64,000 nt of DNA from Paenibacillus zeirhizosphaerae (GTDB lineage: Bacteria > Bacillota > Bacilli > Paenibacillales > Paenibacillaceae), in contig NZ_JAPCKK010000034.1 of assembly GCF_030705605.1 (NCBI RefSeq), positions 1 to 64,000 on the forward strand, written 5' to 3'. Every line of letters begins with the position of its first letter. Within the stretch, counting starts at the first letter, position 1. Made by a program: the position numbers and the translations under genes. Below the pieces are notes generated by a model. That model was not told where the DNA came from. It searched no databases and was given only the letters and a program-made list of their open reading frames with translations. Shown in pieces: positions 7,899-15,484 of the stretch.

Positions 7899-8792
7899 TC
7901 AGCCCTTAACGGCACCTGCCAAGCCCTCCATATAAAATTTTTGGGTAAACAGGAATACGAAAATAATCGGCAGCACTGAAATCATCGTACCCGCGGCAAT
8001 CCAGCCGAAATTATATGCAAATTGTCCATTCAGATAGGTCAGGGCGGCAGCAAGCGGGTACAGCTCGGGATCATCCAAAATCACGATCGGCCAGATAAAG
8101 CTGTTCCAGTATCCCATCACCTCCAGTAGCGCAATGACGGCGATAGCCGGTTTGACAAGCGGCAGAATCAACTGCCACCAGATGCGAAATTCGGAGGCTC
8201 CATCCATTTTCCCGGAATCTCTGATATCCACAGGGATGTTCAGGAAGGTCTGCCGCATCAGGAAAATATTAAAGACAGACACGGCGGACGGGAGAACCAC
8301 GCCCAAATAGGAATTGCCAAGATGAAGCGCCTGAATGGTCAGATAATGGACAATGATCGCCGTTGACGCCGGAATGATCATCGTCGCAATCAGCAGACCG
8401 AAAACAAGATTCCTGCCGCGGAAGCGGAATACCGCAAGCGGATAACCTGTCATGCAGGCCAAAATGATGTTCAAAACAACGCCGAGCACGGTAATGACGA
8501 CCGTGTTGTAGACATAGTTCGGAAAATCCATAAATTTCCATACCTGTACGTAATTGCCGAAATCAATAAAGGTAGGCAGAATGGCGGGCGGGGTCGAAAA
8601 GACGTTGCGCCCCGGCATCAGCGATACACTCAGCAGCCATAAGAACGGTCCGGTCATGAACAAGGCAAGCAGGATAAGAAGGATATACATAAGTATCATG
8701 TAAAAGCTTTTACGCAGTGTTCGGCCCCTCTTCATCGCAGCCCCGGAATAAGACGACTCCTGTGTACGAAGCTTCGAATTTGTAGTATCCAT
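7899..8792 (-). CDS. carbohydrate ABC transporter permease, MalG type
   Basis: The 297-residue membrane protein has six predicted membrane segments and the EAA-loop sequence DGASEFRIWWQLILPLVKPA that docks with the ATPase. The C-terminal FTQKFYMEGLAGAVKG is typical of the MalG-like subunit of CUT1 sugar importers. Its ATG overlaps the stop of the preceding permease by one base (TGATG). The operon encodes no ATPase; as is common in Bacillota, a shared MsmX/MalK-type ATPase elsewhere probably energises it. Confidence 0.92.
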   Translation of the reverse strand: MDTTNSKLRTQESSYSGAAMKRGRTLRKSFYMILMYILLILLALFMTGPFLWLLSVSLMPGRNVFSTPPAILPTFIDFGNYVQVWKFMDFPNYVYNTVVITVLGVVLNIILACMTGYPLAVFRFRGRNLVFGLLIATMIIPASTAIIVHYLTIQALHLGNSYLGVVLPSAVSVFNIFLMRQTFLNIPVDIRDSGKMDGASEFRIWWQLILPLVKPAIAVIALLEVMGYWNSFIWPIVILDDPELYPLAAALTYLNGQFAYNFGWIAAGTMISVLPIIFVFLFTQKFYMEGLAGAVKG

Positions 8793-9682
8793 CAGTAAGG
8801 ATTGACACCACCTTTCCGGTTCAGCAGAAACACAAGGACACTCAGAGCCCCGAGAATGACACTGACGATCAGACCGAGCGCTGAGGCGTAGCCGAATTCG
8901 AACTGCTGCATTCCTTTTTGAAAAATATACAGGCTGGATGTTAACGTGGAGGTTCCGGGCCCTCCGTTGCCATTGGTCAGGATATACACCTCATCGAATA
9001 CCCGTAGTGCAGCCATTAAAGAGATGAGCGTGCAGAACAGGATATACGGTCTGAGCAGCGGAATTGTGATCGTCCGGATCAGCCGGAAGCGCCCAGCCCC
9101 GTCAACCCTGGCCGCGTCATATAAATCAGCGGGAATGTTCTGCAAACCCGCCAGATAGAGCATCATATAGTAGCCGAGGCCTTTCCACATCGTGATGAAC
9201 ATCAGGACATACAGCGCAGTAGCACTATTGGACAACCAAAATACCTGCTTACTGATAATTCCGGCCTGAATCAGCACATAGTTAACGACCCCGTTATTGC
9301 CGAGCAGCCAGCTCCAGATCAGCGCTACCGCTACCATTGACGTTACGACAGGAATATAATAAGCCGTCCTGAATACCTTGATGCCAGGAATACGGCTGCT
9401 GTTCACCAGCACGGCCATCAGGATTGAGAATATTTGAATAAACGGAACGATCAGCACATACACCAGCGAATTCCATAACGAGATTAAGAAATTACGGTCT
9501 GCAAAAGCATGCCTGAAATTCTCCAGCCCGACATATTCCGTTCGCGAAATAACCGAATAGTTGGTCAGCGACAGCGGAATTCCATAGATGATCGGCCAAA
9601 ATACAAACACAGCTAGAAGGAGCAGCCCCGGCGCCATGAACGCCCAGGCCGCAAAGGATTCGGTACGCAGCCATTTGTGCAT
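8792..9682 (-). CDS. carbohydrate ABC transporter permease, MalF/UgpA type
   Basis: This 296-residue protein has a first membrane segment at about 11-33 (FMAPGLLLLAVFVFWPIIYG), a typical UgpA-like start, and an EAA loop DGAGRFRLIRTITIPLLRPY. It pairs with the following MalG-like subunit, with which it overlaps by one base, and with the upstream lipoprotein. The substrate is not deducible from the permease; the NanE/ROK context suggests an amino sugar or oligosaccharide containing one. Confidence 0.92.
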   Translation of the reverse strand: MHKWLRTESFAAWAFMAPGLLLLAVFVFWPIIYGIPLSLTNYSVISRTEYVGLENFRHAFADRNFLISLWNSLVYVLIVPFIQIFSILMAVLVNSSRIPGIKVFRTAYYIPVVTSMVAVALIWSWLLGNNGVVNYVLIQAGIISKQVFWLSNSATALYVLMFITMWKGLGYYMMLYLAGLQNIPADLYDAARVDGAGRFRLIRTITIPLLRPYILFCTLISLMAALRVFDEVYILTNGNGGPGTSTLTSSLYIFQKGMQQFEFGYASALGLIVSVILGALSVLVFLLNRKGGVNPY

Positions 9683-9718
9683 GATGGTTCACCCCCTGCT
9701 TTGCGGTAGCTCATTGAA

Positions 9719-10999
9719 TTACTGCTGCAGAATCCCGTTCACTTCCTGTTCGGCCGCATCCAGCGTCTGCTGTACATCCTGCCCGTTCAGCAAAATATTT
9801 TGCAATCCGCGCGCAATGGCCGAGTTGACATCCTTCGCATTGGGCACACCCACCATGTAATCCGTCGCTTTATCCAGGCTCTGCGCCGATACAACCTTCG
9901 CCTGGGCTTCAAGCGAATCATCCGTCGCGCTAAAGAACGGGTCCTGAGTGGAAGCCTTGGTCGACGGAAGCGTATTGGCTTCCTTGGAGAAGGCGGTCTG
10001 GTTCTCCGCATTGGTTACGAATGCCGCAAACTGTACAGCCTCTTCCGGATGCTCCGATTTTGACGGCACAACCAGATTCATCGAATTGGATAGCCGCAGA
10101 TCGCCCTGCCCTGTCGGGAGCGGCACCGCAATGGTGTTTTTGTACACATCCGGAGCGGATGTTTTGATGAAATTGATGAACGTTGGCCCACCTAATTGAA
10201 ACGCCGTCTGTTCACCGGAGTAATACTGAATTTGTTTGGTAAAATCAGCATCCTCCTTGAGGATCACTCCCTCATCCATAAGCTGCTTCATGTTATTGAT
10301 CATGGCCACCGCTTCAGGTGTATTAAAGGCGGCTGCCGTTTTATCCTCTGTCAGAATCGGAATGCCCTCAATCGGGAATAGCTTGGATACAAGCTGCTGG
10401 GCGTAGCCGGCCTTGCCGGTTTTTTCTTTCACCTGACGTCCCCACTCCGCCAGTTCTTCGCGAGTGGTTGGAGGATTGGATGGGTCCAGCCCGGCTTCCT
10501 TGGCAAGCTTCGTATTGATAAACAACACCTCGGTTCCGGTATACCAAGGCAGGGCATACGCTTTGCCATCAATGACGGTTGAATTAAAAATGCCGTCAAA
10601 ATAAGCGCCCTTCTGCTCATCGTTCAAATATTCGTTCATATCCACAACGGCTCCTTTGGAGCCCATTTGACTGGCAAATTCCGTATTGAGGTTAACGACA
10701 TCAGGGCTGCTGCCGCTGGCAATGCTAGTCAAAAGCTTATCGGTTATAGCATCATAAGGATAGTCTTTCCATTCAATCCTGACATTCGGATGACTCGACT
10801 CATAATCAGCAATCAACGCGTTGAAGTAATCGTTAAAGGTCGGTTGCAGCGCAATCGTCCAGAGCTCCAGCGTAATTTCTTCATTCCCCGTTTCTTCGTT
10901 CGAACCGGACTGCCCTCCACCGCCGCAGCCGACAGCCATGATAGACAGCAGCAGAACACAGCAGAACGTCAGTAGAACACCTTTGCGTTTCTTTACCAC
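9719..10999 (-). CDS. extracellular sugar-binding lipoprotein (family 1)
   Basis: The mature protein follows a lipoprotein signal peptide (KKRKGVLLTFCCVLLLSIMA) with lipobox AVGC. It then has a Gly/Ser spacer and a periplasmic-binding-protein fold of about 400 residues (LELWTIALQPTFNDYFNALI...). I choose the GTG at 10999 because AAGGGGG lies 7 bp upstream; reading from a TTG at 11035 would add 12 residues without a good ribosome binding site. It is the first gene of the leftward operon and captures the substrate for the two downstream permeases. Confidence 0.9.
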   Translation of the reverse strand: MVKKRKGVLLTFCCVLLLSIMAVGCGGGGQSGSNEETGNEEITLELWTIALQPTFNDYFNALIADYESSHPNVRIEWKDYPYDAITDKLLTSIASGSSPDVVNLNTEFASQMGSKGAVVDMNEYLNDEQKGAYFDGIFNSTVIDGKAYALPWYTGTEVLFINTKLAKEAGLDPSNPPTTREELAEWGRQVKEKTGKAGYAQQLVSKLFPIEGIPILTEDKTAAAFNTPEAVAMINNMKQLMDEGVILKEDADFTKQIQYYSGEQTAFQLGGPTFINFIKTSAPDVYKNTIAVPLPTGQGDLRLSNSMNLVVPSKSEHPEEAVQFAAFVTNAENQTAFSKEANTLPSTKASTQDPFFSATDDSLEAQAKVVSAQSLDKATDYMVGVPNAKDVNSAIARGLQNILLNGQDVQQTLDAAEQEVNGILQQ

Positions 11000-11107
11000 A
11001 GCGTAGCCCCCTTCACCATGAGTTTTGGATTGCAAAAAACGAGATAGGTCATTAAATGGCTAAAAAACCTCTTATGCCCATATAATAACATCCTGTTCCA
11101 ACGAAAA

Positions 11108-11146
11108 GAATAATTATTCCTAAAAAATAAATTTTAGAGGAATAAT
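11108..11146. promoter_or_regulatory. candidate operator of the sugar operon
   Basis: Upstream of the solute-binding gene lies a perfect 12-bp palindrome GAATAATTATTC (11108-11119) nested in a larger dyad, in which ATTATTCCTAAAA faces TTTTAGAGGAATAAT. It is placed where a MurR/RpiR repressor could act on the leftward promoter. The link to the operon's regulator is an inference. Confidence 0.4.
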
Positions 11147-11160
11147 TTTTCTTTTATCAA

Positions 11161-11189
11161 CAAAAAAAGTGCCCCTCTCCAGGAGCACT
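11161..11189 (-). terminator. Rho-independent terminator of the DUF420 gene
   Basis: On the minus strand AGTGC(TCCTGGAGAGGG)GCACT is followed by seven T residues. It lies after the palindromic repeat at 11221-11329, so the repeat is probably within the 3' untranslated part of the DUF420 transcript. Confidence 0.7.
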
Positions 11190-11220
11190 GACATGATAAA
11201 TGATTTTGTGGCTTAAGTGT

Positions 11221-11329
11221 CCGGAATTGTTCTGGAGAAGCGGAGCGTTCGCCTTTGTCCCCGGATTTCTTCCACTTTCCAATTCAATCAGGAAATCCGG
11301 GGACAACAGCGATCGGAAGAACAATCCGG
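11221..11329. repeat. palindromic repeat copy D (divergent member)
   Basis: The outer arms CCGGAATTGTTCT and AGAACAATCCGG enclose the shared block AAGCGGAGCGTTCGC, then a long perfect stem (TTTGTCCCCGGATTTC against GAAATCCGGGGACAA). The flanks AAGCGGAGCG and AGCGATYGGA match the copies at 31.2, 21.3 and 57.4 kb. It lies between the DUF420 stop and its terminator. Confidence 0.7.
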
Positions 11330-11341
11330 GTACGCCCAACC

Positions 11342-11905
11342 TTAATAATAAGGTGCCATAAAGAGATAAACCAGAACCCCGGTGAAGCTGACGTACAGCC
11401 AGATCGGCATGGTCCAGCGTGCGATTTTGCGGTGCTTCTCCACCTGCATAGTCCATCCCCAGACCACTGAGAACAGTGCAAGCGGCACGATGACGGCTGC
11501 CAGGAAGCTGTGCGTAATCAGGATGAAAAAGTAGATTGGACGTACGATCCCTTCTCCGCCAAACTTCGCGGTTTCCGGCGAAATGTAGTGAAAGGTCAGA
11601 TAAGTAATCAGAAACAGCAAAGTGGAGGCAAACGCCGCCAAAACAAGCGCTTTATGCACTTTTACATTCTTTTTAATGATGGCAAACAAGGCTCCCAGCA
11701 GAAATATAAACGTAAAGCTGTTAAAAATAGCGTTCATTCTCGGCAGCAGGCTCAAATCAAAATGAACCTCCCCCTGATATCCGATCGGCGAAAAGAACAG
11801 CAGCAGAATAATAATATTCGCCACGATGGAAACCGTAACAATCAGCCCGGCAAAATTGCGGCGGGTGGTTGGAACATACTGCTCGTCCTTGGTCGCTTTG
11901 CTCAT
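11342..11905 (-). CDS. DUF420 family membrane protein
   Basis: The 187-residue protein has five hydrophobic segments and the DUF420 motifs PRMNAIFNSFTFIFLL and KVHKALVLAAF with conserved membrane histidines, ending YLFMAPYY. Family members such as YozB/CtaM of Bacillus and Staphylococcus are linked to terminal oxidase (haem-copper) assembly; applying that here is inference. The ATG at 11905 follows AAGGAG. A longer reading from 11944 adds 13 residues without support. It stands alone, with its own terminator. Confidence 0.82.
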   Translation of the reverse strand: MSKATKDEQYVPTTRRNFAGLIVTVSIVANIIILLLFFSPIGYQGEVHFDLSLLPRMNAIFNSFTFIFLLGALFAIIKKNVKVHKALVLAAFASTLLFLITYLTFHYISPETAKFGGEGIVRPIYFFILITHSFLAAVIVPLALFSVVWGWTMQVEKHRKIARWTMPIWLYVSFTGVLVYLFMAPYY

Positions 11906-12023
11906 ATTGGCTTTCTCCTTCGTCAATGATATTGGACAGATCATTCACTGCACCTGTTGTATAGATAATACAATTATATTGAACACACTGTTCTTCTGTG
12001 AAGTGACAACACCGTGAACAATT

Positions 12024-12827
12024 TCAGCCCGGTTCTGCTGGCTGGCGCTTGTTCAACGAGCTCCCGCCCTGATATTCGCTCTCGTCCTGCTTAAGCAGAT
12101 GCTCGTTTGCCTCCGCCTCATGAAGCCATACTCCCCCATTATCTCGGGGGTCATAACCAATCAGAGGCTTCAAATATCCGATATCGTAGTAATTCCCCTC
12201 ATTCGCTGATGTCCCGTATAAGGGCAGAAACTTCATATGATCATCCGCCTCGATACAGCACTCCACCAGCCGCACCAAATCACGACAGGAAATCCAAATA
12301 CGTGCCGCCCTCTGAGAATGCGGGCGATTGTCGCCCGCGAAATTGCCAATTCGGACATTAAATGAGGATACTCCATATGTATCGGCATATAATCGTCCAA
12401 GCAGCTCAATGTAACACTTACTTAGCCCGTAAAAGCTGTCCGGCCGGTAAGGATCGGTGGGTTCAACCTTCTCATCCAGCTTGTAATAGCCTGTCGCATG
12501 GTTGGAGCTCGCGAACACAATTCGTCGCACCCCGTTCAGTCGGGCCGCTTCGTACAAGTGGTACGCCCCTGTTACATTAACAGGCAGCACTTTACCGAGA
12601 AAGTCCTCTTCGTCCTTCATCCAGGCGCAGTGTACAACGGTATCCACCCCGCGGGTCAGCTCCTTTAGCCGGGCTGCATCCGTTACATCCAGCATTGTGA
12701 TGCCTCTCTCCGCATCCCCCCTCAGGTCTGCGGCAATAACGTCATAACGTCCATTTACCCTTAAGCCGTCAACGAGACAACCGCCGACTTTGCCGGCCGC
12801 TCCCGTGATCAGAACTTTTCGTCTCAT
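12024..12827 (-). CDS. NAD-dependent epimerase/dehydratase, uronate-dehydrogenase-like
   Basis: An extended short-chain dehydrogenase with the N-terminal cofactor motif TGAAGKVGG, the catalytic tyrosine and lysine in YGLSK, and the Ser in FASSNHATGYY. The pattern resembles bacterial uronate dehydrogenases, which oxidise galacturonate or glucuronate to lactones, but related sugar-nucleotide epimerases look alike. The ATG at 12827 is preceded by AGGAGG; an upstream reading to 12851 is unlikely. No uronate genes are adjacent, so the substrate stays open. Confidence 0.78.
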   Translation of the reverse strand: MRRKVLITGAAGKVGGCLVDGLRVNGRYDVIAADLRGDAERGITMLDVTDAARLKELTRGVDTVVHCAWMKDEEDFLGKVLPVNVTGAYHLYEAARLNGVRRIVFASSNHATGYYKLDEKVEPTDPYRPDSFYGLSKCYIELLGRLYADTYGVSSFNVRIGNFAGDNRPHSQRAARIWISCRDLVRLVECCIEADDHMKFLPLYGTSANEGNYYDIGYLKPLIGYDPRDNGGVWLHEAEANEHLLKQDESEYQGGSSLNKRQPAEPG

Positions 12828-12929
12828 ACAGGCCCTTCCTCCTGCGCTCAAAATGAATATGTATAATAAATTATATAATCTTAGAAATAGTTTCCCCTTT
12901 TCTCCCCGCCTCGAAACGCGGGAAATGCC

Positions 12930-12953
12930 AAAAAGGCGCCTCCTGGGCGCCTG
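12930..12953 (-). terminator. terminator of the amino-acid ABC operon
   Basis: On the minus strand GGCGCC(CAGGA)GGCGCC is followed by TTTTT, about 60 bp after the ATPase stop. Confidence 0.75.
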
Positions 12954-13009
12954 GCTTCATGCTTTGGCTGCATGATTGCTTTAAAGCTGCATCCTTATCG
13001 TTTCATTAC

Positions 13010-13741
13010 TTAGAGAACCTTGGAGAGGAAGCTCTTCGTGCGTTCATGGGACGGCCGTTCGAACAACTGCTTCGGCACCCCTTCCTCTACTACAACTCCG
13101 CCCTCCATAAACAGTACTCTGTCGCCCACTTCACGCGCAAATCCCATTTCATGTGTGACGATGACCATCGTCATGCCCTCTGCAGCCAGCTCCTTCATGA
13201 CCCCCAGCACTTCGCCTACCATCTCAGGGTCGAGTGCCGAAGTCGGCTCGTCAAACAGCATCACCTTCGGTTCCATAGCCAAAGCTCTGGCGATGGCCAC
13301 ACGCTGCGACTGACCGCCGGACAGGGAAGCTGGATAAGCATCCGCTTTCTCCGCAAGACCTACCTTGGCAAGCAGCTCCATTCCTTTCGCACGGGCCTTG
13401 TCCGGCGCCCAGCCGCGTACCCGGATCGGAGCGATCATAATGTTGTCGATGACCTTCATATGCGGGAACAGATTAAAGGATTGAAATACCATGCCCATTT
13501 CCGCACGGATTTCCGTGATTTTCGTACTTTTGTCCATCAGGGATTTCCCTTCAAACAGGATATCTCCCTTATTGGGCTCTTCCAGCAGGTTCAAACAGCG
13601 CAGAAAGGTCGACTTGCCGGAACCGGACGGGCCGATTACGACCACCACCTCGCTGCGGCTGATCTCTGTGCTGATATCCTTCAGAACAACATGAGCGCCG
13701 TAGGCTTTGCCCAAGCCCTTGACCTGGATGACCGGCTCCAT
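13010..13741 (-). CDS. polar amino acid ABC transporter ATP-binding protein
   Basis: The 243-residue ATPase carries Walker A GPSGSGKST (about 37-45), Q-loop GMVFQSFNLFPHM, signature LSGGQSQR, Walker B MLFDEPTSALD and the H-loop histidine in VTHEMGFA. It matches the GlnQ/ArtP group that energises importers of polar or basic amino acids. It starts 1 bp after the permease stop and is the last gene of a three-gene operon (binding protein, permease, ATPase). Confidence 0.95.
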   Translation of the reverse strand: MEPVIQVKGLGKAYGAHVVLKDISTEISRSEVVVVIGPSGSGKSTFLRCLNLLEEPNKGDILFEGKSLMDKSTKITEIRAEMGMVFQSFNLFPHMKVIDNIMIAPIRVRGWAPDKARAKGMELLAKVGLAEKADAYPASLSGGQSQRVAIARALAMEPKVMLFDEPTSALDPEMVGEVLGVMKELAAEGMTMVIVTHEMGFAREVGDRVLFMEGGVVVEEGVPKQLFERPSHERTKSFLSKVL

Positions 13742-13742
13742 C

Positions 13743-14393
13743 TTATTTCATTCTCCTTTCCCAATACTGCAACAGCTTGCTTAATGAATACGTCAAAATC
13801 AGATAGATCAACGAGGCCGTCAAATAAGGCTCCCATACCCGCAGGTACTGACCTCTCATGTTATTGCTGTAATACATCAATTCAGGAGCTGCGATATAAG
13901 CTACGAGAGATGAATCCTTAATAAGCACAATGAATTCATTGCCAAATGCCGGGATCATGCGCTTGATCGCCTGAGGAAGCACGATGTGCCTCATCGCCTG
14001 ATGGCGGGTCATACCAAGCGATAATGCCGCTTCGGTCTGTCCTCTTTCGATCGACTGAATGCCTGCTCTGAAAATTTCCGCCGTATACGCCGCTGAGTTC
14101 AATGTAAGCGCCAGAATTGCGGCAATAATGGGATCAGTCCGGTCTATCAGGAGCGGAATTAACCCGAAGTGAACCATGAGAATCTGCACCAGCAGCGGGG
14201 TGCCTCGAAAAAAGTTGATATATCCCGCCGCCGGGAACCGAATCCAGGCATGCCTGGACATTCTGCCAAACCCGATTCCGAGCCCGAGGATCGCCCCCAG
14301 CAGGATCGAGGCCAGGGACACACCTATCGTTACCAGCGTCCCTTTCAACAGCAGGGGTAAGTAATACGCAATGATATCGAACCTGAAATCCAT
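13743..14393 (-). CDS. polar amino acid ABC transporter permease (HisM/GlnP type)
   Basis: The 216-residue protein has five membrane segments and the family signature SLGMTRHQAMRHIVLPQAIKR in its cytoplasmic loop. One permease gene implies a homodimer. I start it at ATG 14393 (MDFRFDIIAYY), behind AAAGGAAGG; an in-frame reading from 14462 runs through the upstream hairpin and is unlikely. Confidence 0.92.
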   Translation of the reverse strand: MDFRFDIIAYYLPLLLKGTLVTIGVSLASILLGAILGLGIGFGRMSRHAWIRFPAAGYINFFRGTPLLVQILMVHFGLIPLLIDRTDPIIAAILALTLNSAAYTAEIFRAGIQSIERGQTEAALSLGMTRHQAMRHIVLPQAIKRMIPAFGNEFIVLIKDSSLVAYIAAPELMYYSNNMRGQYLRVWEPYLTASLIYLILTYSLSKLLQYWERRMK

Positions 14394-14454
14394 AATGGCC
14401 TTCCTTTCCCTTGTCCAAAAAAATGTCCAGCTTGTGTACCCGTCTTGATGTAAA

Positions 14455-14490
14455 GAAAGCATGCGACGGGTTCTCCATGCGCATGCTTTC
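14455..14490 (-). terminator. attenuating stem-loop between binding-protein and permease genes
   Basis: GAAAGCATGCG pairs with CGCATGCTTTC around a 13-14-base loop, followed by a short T run on the minus strand. Such intergenic hairpins often let the binding-protein mRNA accumulate above that of the membrane parts; that effect is inferred. Confidence 0.55.
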
Positions 14491-14539
14491 TGTGCGGGAA
14501 TCTCCCGCCATACGAAGACGGTTTAATTCATGAGCATTA

Positions 14540-15379
14540 CTACTTCGCCATCTCAGCTTTCAGATTTGTAAGATCCGGTTCTTCACCAAACCATTTCTTG
14601 TAAATCTCTGCATAGGTTCCGTTGTCAACGACCGTTTGAATCGCAGGGTCAAGCTTCGCTTTAAGCTCGCTGTTTTTCGGATACACGATACCGTAGTATT
14701 CGGAATCAAAATTTTCGGAATCCGTTATACCTACCAGCTTGCTGTCCGGGTTGTTTTTGATATATTCACGGACAATAGCGATATCGGCAACCACGGCATC
14801 CACACCACCGTTAACCATTTCCTGCAGCGCCAGTGCATTGCTATCAAATTTCTTCAGGCTCGTGCTGTTCTGTCCCATGATTTCGGACATCAGAATATCA
14901 GCGGTTGTACCGTTCTGGACAGCTACTGTTTTGCCCTTCAGATCAAGCGCATTTTTGATGTCACTGCCTTCTTTCACCATAATCATGTTGGTGGATTCAA
15001 AATAAGGCAGAGAGAAGTCATAGGTTTCCTTACGCTCATCCGTAATGGATACCGAGGAAATACCAGCCTGGTATTCAGTTCCCTGCTTTACGCTCTCCAG
15101 CATGGTGTCCCAGCCGATATTGTTGACTTCATATTCGATTCCCGCTTCTTTCATCACAGCGTCAATAAAATCGACGTCAAAACCAGTCACCTTGTCCAAA
15201 TCCATGAATTCCATAGGCGCGTAGGACGCGTCTGTTGCAAATTTCACTGGACCGCTTGCCGCAGGTGCTTCAGTTCCCCCGGATGCTTCCGGAGCAGGAT
15301 CTTGAGCGGGCGGAGCCCCACAGCCTGCAAGCAGAACGATGATCAGCGTCAGCAATGCTGACAGATAGACCTTTTTCAA
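14540..15379 (-). CDS. amino acid ABC transporter substrate-binding lipoprotein
   Basis: The signal peptide KKVYLSALLTLIIVLLAGC ends in lipobox LAGC, followed by a Pro/Ala/Glu-rich spacer and an SBP_bac_3 domain (FATDASYAPMEFMDLDKVTGFDVDFIDAVMKEAG). Residue patterns fit polar or basic amino-acid binding. A TTG at 15379 is favoured because GGGGG lies 8 bp upstream; an ATG at 15394 would place the ribosome binding site inside the gene. It heads the operon behind a good sigma-A promoter. Confidence 0.92.
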   Translation of the reverse strand: MKKVYLSALLTLIIVLLAGCGAPPAQDPAPEASGGTEAPAASGPVKFATDASYAPMEFMDLDKVTGFDVDFIDAVMKEAGIEYEVNNIGWDTMLESVKQGTEYQAGISSVSITDERKETYDFSLPYFESTNMIMVKEGSDIKNALDLKGKTVAVQNGTTADILMSEIMGQNSTSLKKFDSNALALQEMVNGGVDAVVADIAIVREYIKNNPDSKLVGITDSENFDSEYYGIVYPKNSELKAKLDPAIQTVVDNGTYAEIYKKWFGEEPDLTNLKAEMAK

Positions 15380-15418
15380 TGTTATAACCCCCATTTTGTT
15401 TAACTTTAGATAATTGAA

Positions 15419-15447
15419 ATTCTATCAAGAAGTTGGTTGAAGCTCAA
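15419..15447 (-). promoter_or_regulatory. sigma-A promoter of the amino-acid ABC operon
   Basis: On the minus strand -35 TTGAGC (15447..15442), a 17-bp spacer and -10 TAGAAT (15424..15419). It lies about 40 bp upstream of the binding-protein start. Confidence 0.65.
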
Positions 15448-15484
15448 CAAATAATTTGGATATGTTATAAATCTTTACACAATA

